A DNA stretch of 64,000 bases from Coprobacillus cateniformis (GTDB taxonomy: Bacteria > Bacillota_I > Bacilli_A > Erysipelotrichales > Coprobacillaceae): assembly GCF_009767585.1 (NCBI RefSeq), contig NZ_WSNW01000001.1, positions 1,828,090-1,892,089 of the forward strand. Reading direction: 5' to 3'. The notes beneath the pieces are model-generated. The model was not told where the DNA came from and made no database searches. It worked only from the letters and a program-made list of their open reading frames with translations. Position 1 is the stretch's first letter. Each line of letters starts with the position of its first letter. Shown here one piece after another: positions 41,650 through 49,836 of the stretch. A program made the position numbers and the translations under genes.

Positions 41650-42445
41650 TATGCTGAGAATGGATTTAAAGAGATTACAGAAATCAAAATCATCCTATGT
41701 TATTTTCATATTATCTATATTCTTATTATTTATTTTCTTTGTTGCTATGTATATTGCATTAAATCCAGATTTGCAAAGTTGGATGAAAGCACGTGGATTC
41801 ATTTTTCAAATGGATGGTATGGATTCTACTCAAACTTTATCTTTCATAGATTTATTTCATCTCACATATACTCAAAACTTTATAGCTATTCTTATAGGAA
41901 TAGTCGTTGTTTTGTTTAACTGTCATGAAAATGAATGTGGTTTTTCTAAAAATATTTTAAGTACACATGTTAATCGTTTTTATTATGTTGTGAGTAAAAT
42001 TATAGCTTTAAGTTTATATGCACTTCTTCTTATACTTGTGTGCTGTGGGGAACTTGTGTTATTAAATATTTGTGTTTCTTCATTCTTTATATGGAATACA
42101 ATTAGTGAGATATTCCTTTATATTGCACTATTATGGTTTATTGCGATTGCATATGTTTGTATGTATACAACTTTGACAGTATGGCTTAAGAGTAAGTCTG
42201 GCTGTATAGGAACTGTTATTGTTTATGCAACAGGTCTTTGGATGGCAATCGCAAGTCCGTTATTAAATTTTGTTGGTTGGCAAAAAATACTTGATTATAC
42301 ATTGATGAGCCATTTAGGGCTATTAAGTAGGCAAGTACAGAATATTGATATCAATGTTATTTTGTTAATGTTAGTGAATGTACTTATCTTTATATTTCTT
42401 TATATATTATTAAGTACCTTAAAGTTAAATAGAAAAGATATCTAA
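41642..42445 (+). CDS. ABC-2 type permease
   Basis: 267 residues, six membrane helices, of the BcrB/LanE/G class: opening MFNMLRMDLKRLQKSKSSYVIFILSIFLLFIF, middle NCHENECGFSKNILSTHVNRFYYVVSKIIALSLY. Partner of the ATPase upstream, probably giving immunity or resistance to a membrane-active peptide. GGAGGAG precedes ATG 41642. Confidence 0.88.
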   Translation: MFNMLRMDLKRLQKSKSSYVIFILSIFLLFIFFVAMYIALNPDLQSWMKARGFIFQMDGMDSTQTLSFIDLFHLTYTQNFIAILIGIVVVLFNCHENECGFSKNILSTHVNRFYYVVSKIIALSLYALLLILVCCGELVLLNICVSSFFIWNTISEIFLYIALLWFIAIAYVCMYTTLTVWLKSKSGCIGTVIVYATGLWMAIASPLLNFVGWQKILDYTLMSHLGLLSRQVQNIDINVILLMLVNVLIFIFLYILLSTLKLNRKDI

Positions 42446-42460
42446 AGGTGGTGGAATGAT

Positions 42461-43357
42461 ATGGTTTACTTCATTGTATTATCAATAATGCTAAATGTTT
42501 TTTTAATTGGATATATAATACGTAGTCATAATGAGATGAAACATCTGACTAAGCAATTGAAGACAGTCAAAACAGGTAGCCATATTCATTTGACATCACA
42601 GATTCATACCCAAGAATTTCATAACTTATATTTACAATTAAATCTTTTGATGGATAACTACAAAGAAAAACAGTATATCAATCAAAAAGCTGAACAACAA
42701 CTCAAAATGACAATACAAAATATGGCACATGATTTAAGAACACCATTAACAAGTTCGATTGGATATATGCAGATGATAAAAGATAGTTATAATCAAGACA
42801 AAAATGAACGTTATCTTCATATTTCTTTATGTAAAATGGAAGAACTTAAAGATATGTTAGAAGAATTATTTCTATATACCAAATTAACATCTGAAAGTTA
42901 TCAATTAGACAGAGAAGAAATTCCCATTTATCCAATCTTTGCAAATATTTTATTAAGCTTTTATGGACTTTTTCAAAATAATCATCAAGAGCCAATAGTT
43001 CATTTTGAAGATGAAGCTATTCAATGTCTAGTGAATCAGGAAGCTATTGAACGTGTATTTCAAAACATCATTAATAATGCCATTATACATGGAAAAGGTG
43101 ATTTAAGAGTTTATCAAAAGGGACATCAAATAGAATTTATAAATACGATAAAAGAAACTTGTCCTCCTAATATTGAACATGTTTTTGATCGTTTTTATAA
43201 AGCTGATGTTTCAAGAAATAAGACATCATCTGGTCTTGGTTTAGCAATTGTAAAAGAATTTGTTGAGAAAATGGGTGGAACAGTACAAGCGAGAATTGAG
43301 GGAAATCAATTTATTATAGAATTATTATTAGATGAAACTAGGATTTATGAATCTTAG
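42461..43357 (+). CDS. Sensor histidine kinase with a single membrane helix
   Basis: 298 residues. One N-terminal helix (about 1-20) and no extracytoplasmic sensor domain. HisKA: NMAHDLRTPLTSSIGYMQ with phospho-His 90; ATPase: NIINNAIIHG, FDRFYKAD, SSGLGLAIVKEFVEKMGG. The G1 box reads weakly (INTIKETCPPN), so ATP binding may be atypical. Kinases lacking a sensor often detect their ligand through the partner ABC exporter, which fits this operon. AAAGGTGGTGG lies before ATG 42461. Confidence 0.88.
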   Translation: MVYFIVLSIMLNVFLIGYIIRSHNEMKHLTKQLKTVKTGSHIHLTSQIHTQEFHNLYLQLNLLMDNYKEKQYINQKAEQQLKMTIQNMAHDLRTPLTSSIGYMQMIKDSYNQDKNERYLHISLCKMEELKDMLEELFLYTKLTSESYQLDREEIPIYPIFANILLSFYGLFQNNHQEPIVHFEDEAIQCLVNQEAIERVFQNIINNAIIHGKGDLRVYQKGHQIEFINTIKETCPPNIEHVFDRFYKADVSRNKTSSGLGLAIVKEFVEKMGGTVQARIEGNQFIIELLLDETRIYES

Positions 43358-43365
43358 TTTTTTTG

Positions 43366-43411
43366 TTGACATGGAAACAAATATAAATTATATTGTATCT
43401 AAGGAAACAAA
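43366..43411 (+). promoter_or_regulatory. Promoter of cyclase/MarR unit with direct repeats
   Basis: TTGACA (43366-43371), 17 bp, TATATT (43389-43394). GGAAACAAA occurs twice, at 43373-43381 and 43403-43411, 30 bp apart, bracketing the -10 box; candidate binding sites for the MarR protein of this operon. Confidence 0.6.
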
Positions 43412-43427
43412 AAAAGGAGGGTGAATT

Positions 43428-43985
43428 ATGTTTGTTGATTTCACTTTAAAAATTACACCAGAACTTATAATAGATGCACAAGGAAATGAGAAAAAATCAT
43501 TAGTAGGGCATTTAGGGACACATTTTGATGTCATGAATAAGGAATTTCCATTGGAATATCTGCGTTTGCCTTCGGTTATATTTAATGTCCATAATAAACA
43601 AGAAATTCAATTCAATGACATTGATTTTAGTCAAATTAAGGAAGGAATGTTTGTTGGTTTTGCAACAGGCTTTATAGAGAATGTTGGCTATGGAAATAAA
43701 GAGTATTTTACTCAACATCCACAATTATCAAATGAGTTAATAGAAAAACTTATTGCCAAAAGAGTCGCTATTATAGGAATAGATTGTGCTGGTATTCGCA
43801 GAGGTAAAGAACATACGCCTATTGATCAGTATTGTGCTGATCATAATGTCTTTGTTATAGAAAATTTATGTAATCTACAAACCTTTCTTCATTCAAAGGA
43901 TCACATGACCTGCTATATAAATACATATCCTGTTCATTATAGTGATATGACAGGATTACCATGTCGTGTTGTAGCAGAGGTATAA
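43428..43985 (+). CDS. Cyclase family protein (kynurenine-formamidase-like hydrolase)
   Basis: 185 residues, metal-dependent amidohydrolase-like fold of PF04199. The metal motif HxGTHxD is present as GHLGTHFDVM near residue 27, and later conserved pieces read IGIDCAGIRRG and VIENLCNL. Family members open formyl amides, lactams or related bonds; the substrate is unknown. AAAGGAGGG precedes ATG 43428. Followed one base after its stop by a MarR gene. Confidence 0.82.
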   Translation: MFVDFTLKITPELIIDAQGNEKKSLVGHLGTHFDVMNKEFPLEYLRLPSVIFNVHNKQEIQFNDIDFSQIKEGMFVGFATGFIENVGYGNKEYFTQHPQLSNELIEKLIAKRVAIIGIDCAGIRRGKEHTPIDQYCADHNVFVIENLCNLQTFLHSKDHMTCYINTYPVHYSDMTGLPCRVVAEV

Positions 43986-43986
43986 T

Positions 43987-44439
43987 ATGCATCAGGATTT
44001 ATTAGATCTATTTGCTGAACAATTAGAAAAGCAGGATCAACTTTCTAAACTTACAGAAAGTGAATTTTTACATCAATATGGTTATTCTGATGTTCATAGC
44101 ATCGATTTTATTGGTAATCATAAAGATGCTAATATTACACAGTTATCTTTACATCTTAAAATGACGAGAGGTGCAGCAAGCAAAATTGTCAAACGTTTAT
44201 TAAAGCAAGAACTCATAGAAATGTATACAAAAGAAACCAATAAAAAAGAAAAATATTATTGTTTAACAAGAAAAGGTAAAAAGATCTTTAAAGAACATCA
44301 AAAACGTCATAAATTATGGGTGAAACGTGATACTGAATTTTTTAAAAGATATCCAGTCATTGAACTTCAATATGTGAAAGAATTTATGAAAGATTATAAT
44401 CAGTATCTAGAAGAACAAATCAAAAGTATAGAAAAATAG
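43987..44439 (+). CDS. MarR-family transcriptional regulator
   Basis: 150 residues with the winged helix GNHKDANITQLSLHLKMTRGAASKIVKRLLKQELIEMYTKETNKKEKYYCLTRKGKKIFKEH. Basic throughout. Cotranscribed with the cyclase-family gene (one-base gap), so it probably senses that enzyme's substrate and controls the same promoter. Confidence 0.88.
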   Translation: MHQDLLDLFAEQLEKQDQLSKLTESEFLHQYGYSDVHSIDFIGNHKDANITQLSLHLKMTRGAASKIVKRLLKQELIEMYTKETNKKEKYYCLTRKGKKIFKEHQKRHKLWVKRDTEFFKRYPVIELQYVKEFMKDYNQYLEEQIKSIEK

Positions 44440-44464
44440 TGACTATATAATATTTTATATTAAC

Positions 44465-44518
44465 AATCCTTCCAATGGTAGTATGGAATGAACTATCATT
44501 GGAAGGATTTTCTTTCTT
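44465..44518. terminator. Strong terminator between convergent genes
   Basis: AATCCTTCCAATG pairs with CATTGGAAGGATT (to 44509), extended by TAGT/ACTA inside, then TTCTTTCTTT. The gap to 44597 holds nothing else. Confidence 0.8.
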
Positions 44519-44597
44519 TAAGGAGATATATTAATTATTACATAAGATTTAAATTTTTATATCTTTATATATTTAAGTGTAAATATTAGTGATTAAA

Positions 44598-45605
44598 TCA
44601 TGTTTTTTTTACGCTATCTCTTTCAACAATTTTTGTTGCCACAAGTATTTTTAAATGACTTATATCACCATTGATTTTATTTATTAATCTTGATACTGCG
44701 ATTTTTCCTAATTGCTTTTTGTCAACTTGTACAGTTGTTAAAGGTGGATTGAATAATTTACTAATAGGCAAATCATCAAATCCACATATTGAAATATCTA
44801 TATTTAATTCTTGAAATGCACGTACTGCCCCAATTGCAATATTATCATTTACGGCATAAAAAGCTGTTGGAAGTTCATCCAAACTTAATTCGTTTAGAAA
44901 AGCCTTTAAATATGTTGCTGTATCCCTATATGATCCTTCAGGACTAGGATCGACTAATATTTCATTCTCTGGTCTAAAAGGTAAATTGTAATCATCCAAA
45001 GCATTTCTATAACCCATTTTCCTTTTCTTAAAGTTGTTAATTTGATAAGAAGAATTGATAAGTCCAATATTTTTATGCCCATTATCAATCAGTAGTTTTG
45101 TAATAGCATAACTGCCATCAGAATTGTTGATCGCAACATAGTCATATAACATATCATCATATTCATTATCTAATACAACAAGAGGTGTACAAACATTATC
45201 AAAGAGTTTTAAATCATCTATATCCATTTCTGTTCCTAACAAAAGTACTCCTTTTGTTTGATTTGATTTTAAACTTTTAGTAATTTCTGTATGTAGTGAA
45301 TCAGAGTTAACATGGTGAATAATTAATTCGTATCCTTGGAGACTACATTCATTTTCGATTCCTCTAATCAGTTCTGAGAAAAATGGGGTATCTCCTATAA
45401 TATGGGCATCTTTATAAATGATAATTAAACGAATGGTATTGTTATTACTACTGCTATTGTTTTTAAAATATCCCATCTCTCTAGCAATTTTTAATATATA
45501 TTCACGTTTTTCTTCACTAATTCCTTTTCTGTTGTTCAATGCATTAGAAACAGTTCCATCAGAAACACCTGCTTTCAAAGCAATATCTCTAACTTTAACT
45601 TTCAT
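44598..45605 (-). CDS. LacI-family repressor of the sugar operon
   Basis: 335 residues. Helix-turn-helix and hinge: MKVKVRDIALKAGVSDGTVSNALNNRKGISEEKREYILKIAREMGYFKN; periplasmic-binding-like ligand domain follows (IRLIIIYKDAHIIGDTPFFSELIRGIENE ... ICGFDDLPISKLFNPPLTTVQVDKKQLGKIAVSRLINKI). GGAGGG lies before ATG 45605. Divergent from the PTS/transketolase operon, whose promoter region carries six TTTAGT repeats; it most likely represses that operon and is released by a pathway sugar or sugar phosphate. Confidence 0.92.
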   Translation of the reverse strand: MKVKVRDIALKAGVSDGTVSNALNNRKGISEEKREYILKIAREMGYFKNNSSSNNNTIRLIIIYKDAHIIGDTPFFSELIRGIENECSLQGYELIIHHVNSDSLHTEITKSLKSNQTKGVLLLGTEMDIDDLKLFDNVCTPLVVLDNEYDDMLYDYVAINNSDGSYAITKLLIDNGHKNIGLINSSYQINNFKKRKMGYRNALDDYNLPFRPENEILVDPSPEGSYRDTATYLKAFLNELSLDELPTAFYAVNDNIAIGAVRAFQELNIDISICGFDDLPISKLFNPPLTTVQVDKKQLGKIAVSRLINKINGDISHLKILVATKIVERDSVKKT

Positions 45606-45670
45606 GAAAACCCTCCTTTCTAAAGTAGGTATATGAAATATTATATATTATATTTTATTGTTTCTCAAAT

Positions 45671-45820
45671 TATTTAGTTGAAAATTTATTTTTATTTAGT
45701 ATATTACCTTGATTAATTGTTTTATCAAGCTCAAATACTAATTATTTAGTAAATGTTTAGTATATAAATTAAAAATATTTAGTTTTTGTATTGACTTAAT
45801 TTAGTTGTGAAGTATATAAT
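45671..45820 (+). promoter_or_regulatory. Operon promoter with six TTTAGT repeats
   Basis: TTGACT (45791-45796), 18 bp, TATAAT (45815-45820) drives the sugar operon. Copies of (T/A)NTTTAGT occur at 45671, 45693, 45743, 45754, 45776 and 45798; the copy at 45743 is half of an inverted pair ACTAA-TTAT-TTAGT (45737-45750). The last copy lies between -35 and -10. Likely multiple LacI-type operators. Confidence 0.65.
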
Positions 45821-45893
45821 AAAGTCGAAGTAAGGGGTTTCAAGTAGGTTTGCAACAAAACAAAATGATATTGTATGAGGAGGAAATTAAAAA

Positions 45894-47165
45894 ATGAACA
45901 AAGATGAATTGATGGTAAAGGTTTTGGGATTTGCAGGTAAAGTTCAGGGTAATAAATACTTAACAGCCATTTCCCAAGGATTAATGCAAACATTACCAAT
46001 ATTGATGATAGGATCAATTGCGTTACTATTAGCAGTGTTACCAATTGATGCATGGCAAGGTTTGATAACTGATTTGGGAATTAAAGCAAAGCTATTAGCG
46101 GGTTCAACATTAACAACGAGTTTAATTGCTTTATATTCATGTTTCTGTATTGGATATCAATTAGCAATTCAATATAAGCAAGATGGAATTGCAGCAGGAT
46201 TGATTTCTGTATTTTCATTCTTGGTTTTAACGCCATTAAATGAGGGGGCTCTAGATACTTCATGGTTATCTGCTCAAGGCTTATTTGCAGCAATGATTGC
46301 TTCATTAGTGTGTACAAGAATTTATGTTTTATGTATTGAGAAAAATTTAACAATTAAAATGCCTGAAGGTGTTCCTGGGTTTGTTCAAAGAAGTTTTCAA
46401 ACATTATTTCCTGCAATTATTTCAGGAGCAGTTGCTATGGTTGCCAGTTTCTTATTTGGTTTAACTAGCTATGGTTCATTTGCACAAATGATTTACTCAG
46501 TTGTCGCAATACCTTTACAAGGTTTAAGTGGAAATGTCTGGTCATTAGTATTTATAGTATTTATTCAGATGATTTTATGGTTCTTTGGTATCCATGGTTC
46601 TTTAGTAGTTGGAAGTTTTATTACAGCATTATATTTACCAATGGATACTGCAAATATGGATGCATTGGCAGCAGGTTTATCAAATAGCGAATTGCCACAT
46701 ATTCTAGGTAAGACATTCTATGGTTTATATGCAGGTATTGGTGGAGCAGGTGGAACTTTATCATTATTAATTGTTATCTTAATATTTGCTAAAGCGAAAA
46801 AGAATAAAACATTAGGTAAATTGGCTATTGTACCAGGCTGTTTTACAATTAATGAACCAGTAGTATTTGGTTATCCATTGATATTAAATCCAATTATGGC
46901 TATTCCATTTATTATAACACCATTAGTTCAAATTTTAGTGGCATATGCAGCCATTGCAGTTGGTCTTGTTCCAAGATTAACAGGTATTCAGGTTCCATTT
47001 GGCATGCCAATATTACTTAATGGATTCATGGCTGGTGGATGGCAACACGCTATATTGCAAATTATATGTATTGCAATAGGAGTAGCTATTTGGTTCCCAT
47101 TCTTTAAGTTATCTGATAAAAAAGATTATGAACTAGAGCTCTCTGGAGAAGTTACGGGAGAATAA
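45894..47165 (+). CDS. PTS EIIC component, lactose/cellobiose family
   Basis: 423-residue permease, about ten helices: GNKYLTAISQGLMQTLPILMIGSIALLLAVLP, ILWFFGIHGSLVVGSFITALYLP and PGCFTINEPVVFGYPLILNPIMAIPFIITP. The GIHGS and NEPV motifs contact the sugar in this family. It starts the operon that ends with a matching EIIB gene at 53987. GAGGAGG precedes ATG 45894. Likely substrate is a glycoside or acetylated sugar derivative handled by the downstream esterase and GH140-type enzyme. Confidence 0.92.
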   Translation: MNKDELMVKVLGFAGKVQGNKYLTAISQGLMQTLPILMIGSIALLLAVLPIDAWQGLITDLGIKAKLLAGSTLTTSLIALYSCFCIGYQLAIQYKQDGIAAGLISVFSFLVLTPLNEGALDTSWLSAQGLFAAMIASLVCTRIYVLCIEKNLTIKMPEGVPGFVQRSFQTLFPAIISGAVAMVASFLFGLTSYGSFAQMIYSVVAIPLQGLSGNVWSLVFIVFIQMILWFFGIHGSLVVGSFITALYLPMDTANMDALAAGLSNSELPHILGKTFYGLYAGIGGAGGTLSLLIVILIFAKAKKNKTLGKLAIVPGCFTINEPVVFGYPLILNPIMAIPFIITPLVQILVAYAAIAVGLVPRLTGIQVPFGMPILLNGFMAGGWQHAILQIICIAIGVAIWFPFFKLSDKKDYELELSGEVTGE

Positions 47166-47167
47166 GT

Positions 47168-48022
47168 ATGATAAGTGAAAAAATACAATTGAATAAAACA
47201 GCTTATTTAGAGACTTATTTATTAAATAATTCCCAAGAATATAACGTTGGTAAAAAGCGACCATTTGTTCTAGTTATACCTGGTGGTGGTTATGCCTTTA
47301 CGAGTGATCGGGAAGCAGAACCAATTGCCCTAAAATTTAATAGTATTGGATTCAATAGTGGAGTTTTATGGTATACAGTCATGGACCAAGTTACAAATGT
47401 TCCCCATAATGCTTTAATAGAGGGGGCTATGGCTATTAAATATATAAGAGAACATGGAGAAGAATGGTTGATTGATACAGATAATATTATTGTATGTGGA
47501 TTTTCTGCTGGTGGACATCTTACTGTTCAGTTGGCAACAAGATGGCATCAAGAATGGTTGGCTAAAGAATTAAATACGACAAGTGATATGTTAAAGGTTA
47601 ATTTGGCTATTCCTTGTTATGCGGCTGCTAAAAGTAAAAAGTTTGCAGTAGATGATTTAGGGTTTGCACATCAGTTGATTGAAAATCCTAATACTGCAAA
47701 TGTTCGTTTCTTTGGAGTGGAGGACCCTACGGATGAAGAGGTTGAAGCATATAATATATTAAATTATATTGATAAGCATACACCACCTATGTTTATTTGG
47801 CATACATTTGAAGATGTGTTGGTTGATGTATCAGCATCTATTGAATTAGCAGCAAAATTAAAAGAAAAAAATGTTCCATTTGAATTACATATATTTGAAA
47901 AAGGAGAACATGGTTTAGCATTATGTGATAGAACAACTTCACGAAAAGCCAGTCATCATAATAACCATGTTATTCATTGGTTTGAACTATGTGAGGAATG
48001 GTTATCTGATTATATAGATTAG
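47168..48022 (+). CDS. Alpha/beta hydrolase, acetyl-esterase type
   Basis: 284 residues, cytoplasmic. Oxyanion-hole motif VIPGGGYAFTSDREAEPIA and nucleophile GFSAGGHLTVQLA (Ser about residue 112); acid and base fit HTFEDVLVDV and FEKGEHGLALCD. This is the BD-FAE/acetyl-xylan-esterase-like group that removes acetyl groups from imported sugars. Begins two bases after EIIC. In an operon with a sugar hydrolase it probably deacetylates the imported glycoside. Confidence 0.85.
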   Translation: MISEKIQLNKTAYLETYLLNNSQEYNVGKKRPFVLVIPGGGYAFTSDREAEPIALKFNSIGFNSGVLWYTVMDQVTNVPHNALIEGAMAIKYIREHGEEWLIDTDNIIVCGFSAGGHLTVQLATRWHQEWLAKELNTTSDMLKVNLAIPCYAAAKSKKFAVDDLGFAHQLIENPNTANVRFFGVEDPTDEEVEAYNILNYIDKHTPPMFIWHTFEDVLVDVSASIELAAKLKEKNVPFELHIFEKGEHGLALCDRTTSRKASHHNNHVIHWFELCEEWLSDYID

Positions 48023-48034
48023 GTATAAGAATAT

Positions 48035-48063
48035 AGTCTAGGAATAGTTTGAATTCTTAGACT
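48035..48063 (+). other. Intra-operon hairpin
   Basis: AGTCTAGGAAT (48035-48045) pairs with ATTCTTAGACT (48053-48063) with one G-U. No clear T run follows, so it is a processing or mild attenuation site rather than a full terminator. Confidence 0.5.
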
Positions 48064-48083
48064 TTCTTAGTAAGGAGGGTAAA

Positions 48084-48914
48084 ATGGATTTGCAGATTCT
48101 AAAAAATCAATCTTATGATTTACGAAAAGATATTATTGATTTATGTTATCAATCACAATCAGGACATGTTGGTGGCTCTTTATCTTCAATAGATCTTTTA
48201 AATGTTTTGTATTTCCATGTTATGAATGTTAGCCCAGTTCATTTTAATGAAGAAAATAGAGATCGTTTTATATTGAGTAAAGGTCATATTGCTGAAGCAT
48301 TATATGTCGTACTTGCTAAAAAAGGATATTTTGACTTTAATGAATTAAATCAATATTGTAAATATGGTTCAAAATATTTTGGGCATCCCTCTTCTAAAGT
48401 AAAGGGAGTTGAACTGAACAGTGGGGCATTAGGACATGGTTTGGCTTTAGGTGTTGGGATAGCCATTGCAGCCAAAAAAATGAATAGAGATTATCGCACA
48501 TATGTATTAATGGGCGATGGTGAATTGGCAGAGGGTTCAGTTTGGGAATCAGCAATGGCAGCAGCATTTTATCAATTAGATAATTTATGTACGATTGTTG
48601 ATAGAAACCGGCTTCAAATTAGTGGTAATACTGAAGATATAATGGCGTTAGAGAATTTAAAAGAAAAATGGCAATCATTTGGTTTTGAAGTATTAGAGAT
48701 TGATGGAAATAATTATCACCAAATTATAGATTCTTTTGAAAAAGCAAAAGAGATTAAAAATAAACCAACTCTTATTCTAGCAAATACAATAAAAGGTAAA
48801 GGGATATCTTTTATGGAAAACAAGGCAAGTTGGCATCATGGTGTTATTACTGATGAACAATATCAAACATGCTTAAAAGAATTGGAGGAAGCTAAAAATG
48901 AGCAGAATATCTAA
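48084..48914 (+). CDS. Transketolase, N-terminal subunit (candidate apulose-4-phosphate transketolase A)
   Basis: 276 residues holding the thiamine-diphosphate pyrophosphate domain: GHVGGSLSSIDLLNVLYFHVMN, RFILSKGHIAEALYVVL, GALGHGLALGVGIAIAAK, and the metal/ThDP motif GDGELAEGSVWESAMAAAFYQLDNLCTIVDRN. The remaining half is a separate gene that overlaps by 17 bases. Split transketolases are common in Firmicute sugar operons. Given the GH140-type gene, kinase and isomerase in the operon, AptA of the apiose pathway is a good candidate, but an ordinary ketose transketolase remains possible. AAGGAGGG precedes ATG 48084. Confidence 0.88.
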   Translation: MDLQILKNQSYDLRKDIIDLCYQSQSGHVGGSLSSIDLLNVLYFHVMNVSPVHFNEENRDRFILSKGHIAEALYVVLAKKGYFDFNELNQYCKYGSKYFGHPSSKVKGVELNSGALGHGLALGVGIAIAAKKMNRDYRTYVLMGDGELAEGSVWESAMAAAFYQLDNLCTIVDRNRLQISGNTEDIMALENLKEKWQSFGFEVLEIDGNNYHQIIDSFEKAKEIKNKPTLILANTIKGKGISFMENKASWHHGVITDEQYQTCLKELEEAKNEQNI

Positions 48915-49833
48915 TAGAGCAGTTATCTGTGAAAAATTATTAGAATATGCAAAAAAAGATTCTCAAATCTGTATAGTGACAAGTGATTCAAGAGGGTCAG
49001 CTTCTTTAACTCCATTTGCTAATCAATATCCAGATAGAATTATTGAAGTTGGAATTGCTGAACAAAATTTAGTTGGTGTTAGTGCAGGACTAGCTTATGC
49101 AGGATTGAAACCATATGCAGCTTCGCCAGCTTGCTTTTTAACAATGCGTTCAATTGAACAAATTAAGGTTGATGTTGCCTATTCAAAAACAAATGTTAAA
49201 TTAATTGGAATTAGTGCAGGTGTAAGTTATGGAGCATTAGGAATGACACATCATTCATTGCAAGATATTGCAGTCCTTGCAGCAATTCCAAACATGACAA
49301 TTATAGCACCTGCTGATAGATATGAGACCGCAAAAATGATGGATGCATTACAAAAATTTGAAGGACCCGTATATATAAGAGTAAGTCGTAATCCAGTTGA
49401 TGATGTTTATAGTCATACTGATTTTGATTATCAAATTGGGAAAGCGAATATTTTAAAACAGGGTGATGATATAACTCTGATTGCCTATGGGGATATGGTA
49501 AATGTGATTGATAAAGCAGGCCAGATTTTAGAAACTCAAGGAATACATGCTAGAGTTATTAATATGCATACTATTAAGCCATTAGATAAAGAAGTTATTA
49601 TTAAGGCTGCTAATGAAACAAAAGGAATCATAGTTGTTGAAGAACATAGTATTTATAACGGTTTAGGAAGCTTAGTTAGCCAAATTGTTTGTGCAAATCA
49701 TCCATGTCCAGTGAAAACAGTAGCATTACCAGATGATACATTAGTAACTGGCGAAGCACAAGAATTGTTTGATCATTATGATTTAACAAAAGAAAATATA
49801 GCATGTATGGCTAAGGAAATGTTAGAGGGTTAA
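48898..49833 (+). CDS. Transketolase, C-terminal subunit (candidate apulose-4-phosphate transketolase B)
   Basis: 311 residues with the pyrimidine-binding domain (FPDRI-like PDRIIEVGIAEQNLVGVSAGLAYAGLKPYAASPACFLTMR, the catalytic Glu in GIAEQN) and the C-terminal transketolase domain (ITLIAYGDMVNVIDKAGQIL ... VVEEHSIYNGLGSLVSQIV). Forms a heteromer with the preceding subunit to transfer two-carbon units. If the pathway is apiose breakdown, it would convert apulose 4-phosphate plus glyceraldehyde 3-phosphate to dihydroxyacetone phosphate and xylulose 5-phosphate. Overlaps its partner and precedes the kinase by three bases. Confidence 0.88.
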   Translation: MSRISNRAVICEKLLEYAKKDSQICIVTSDSRGSASLTPFANQYPDRIIEVGIAEQNLVGVSAGLAYAGLKPYAASPACFLTMRSIEQIKVDVAYSKTNVKLIGISAGVSYGALGMTHHSLQDIAVLAAIPNMTIIAPADRYETAKMMDALQKFEGPVYIRVSRNPVDDVYSHTDFDYQIGKANILKQGDDITLIAYGDMVNVIDKAGQILETQGIHARVINMHTIKPLDKEVIIKAANETKGIIVVEEHSIYNGLGSLVSQIVCANHPCPVKTVALPDDTLVTGEAQELFDHYDLTKENIACMAKEMLEG

Positions 49834-49836
49834 AAC

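Noticed and set aside
45671..45810. CRISPR-like or VNTR array
   Set aside because: The TTTAGT units are 6-8 bases with irregular spacing; they fit operators, not spacers.
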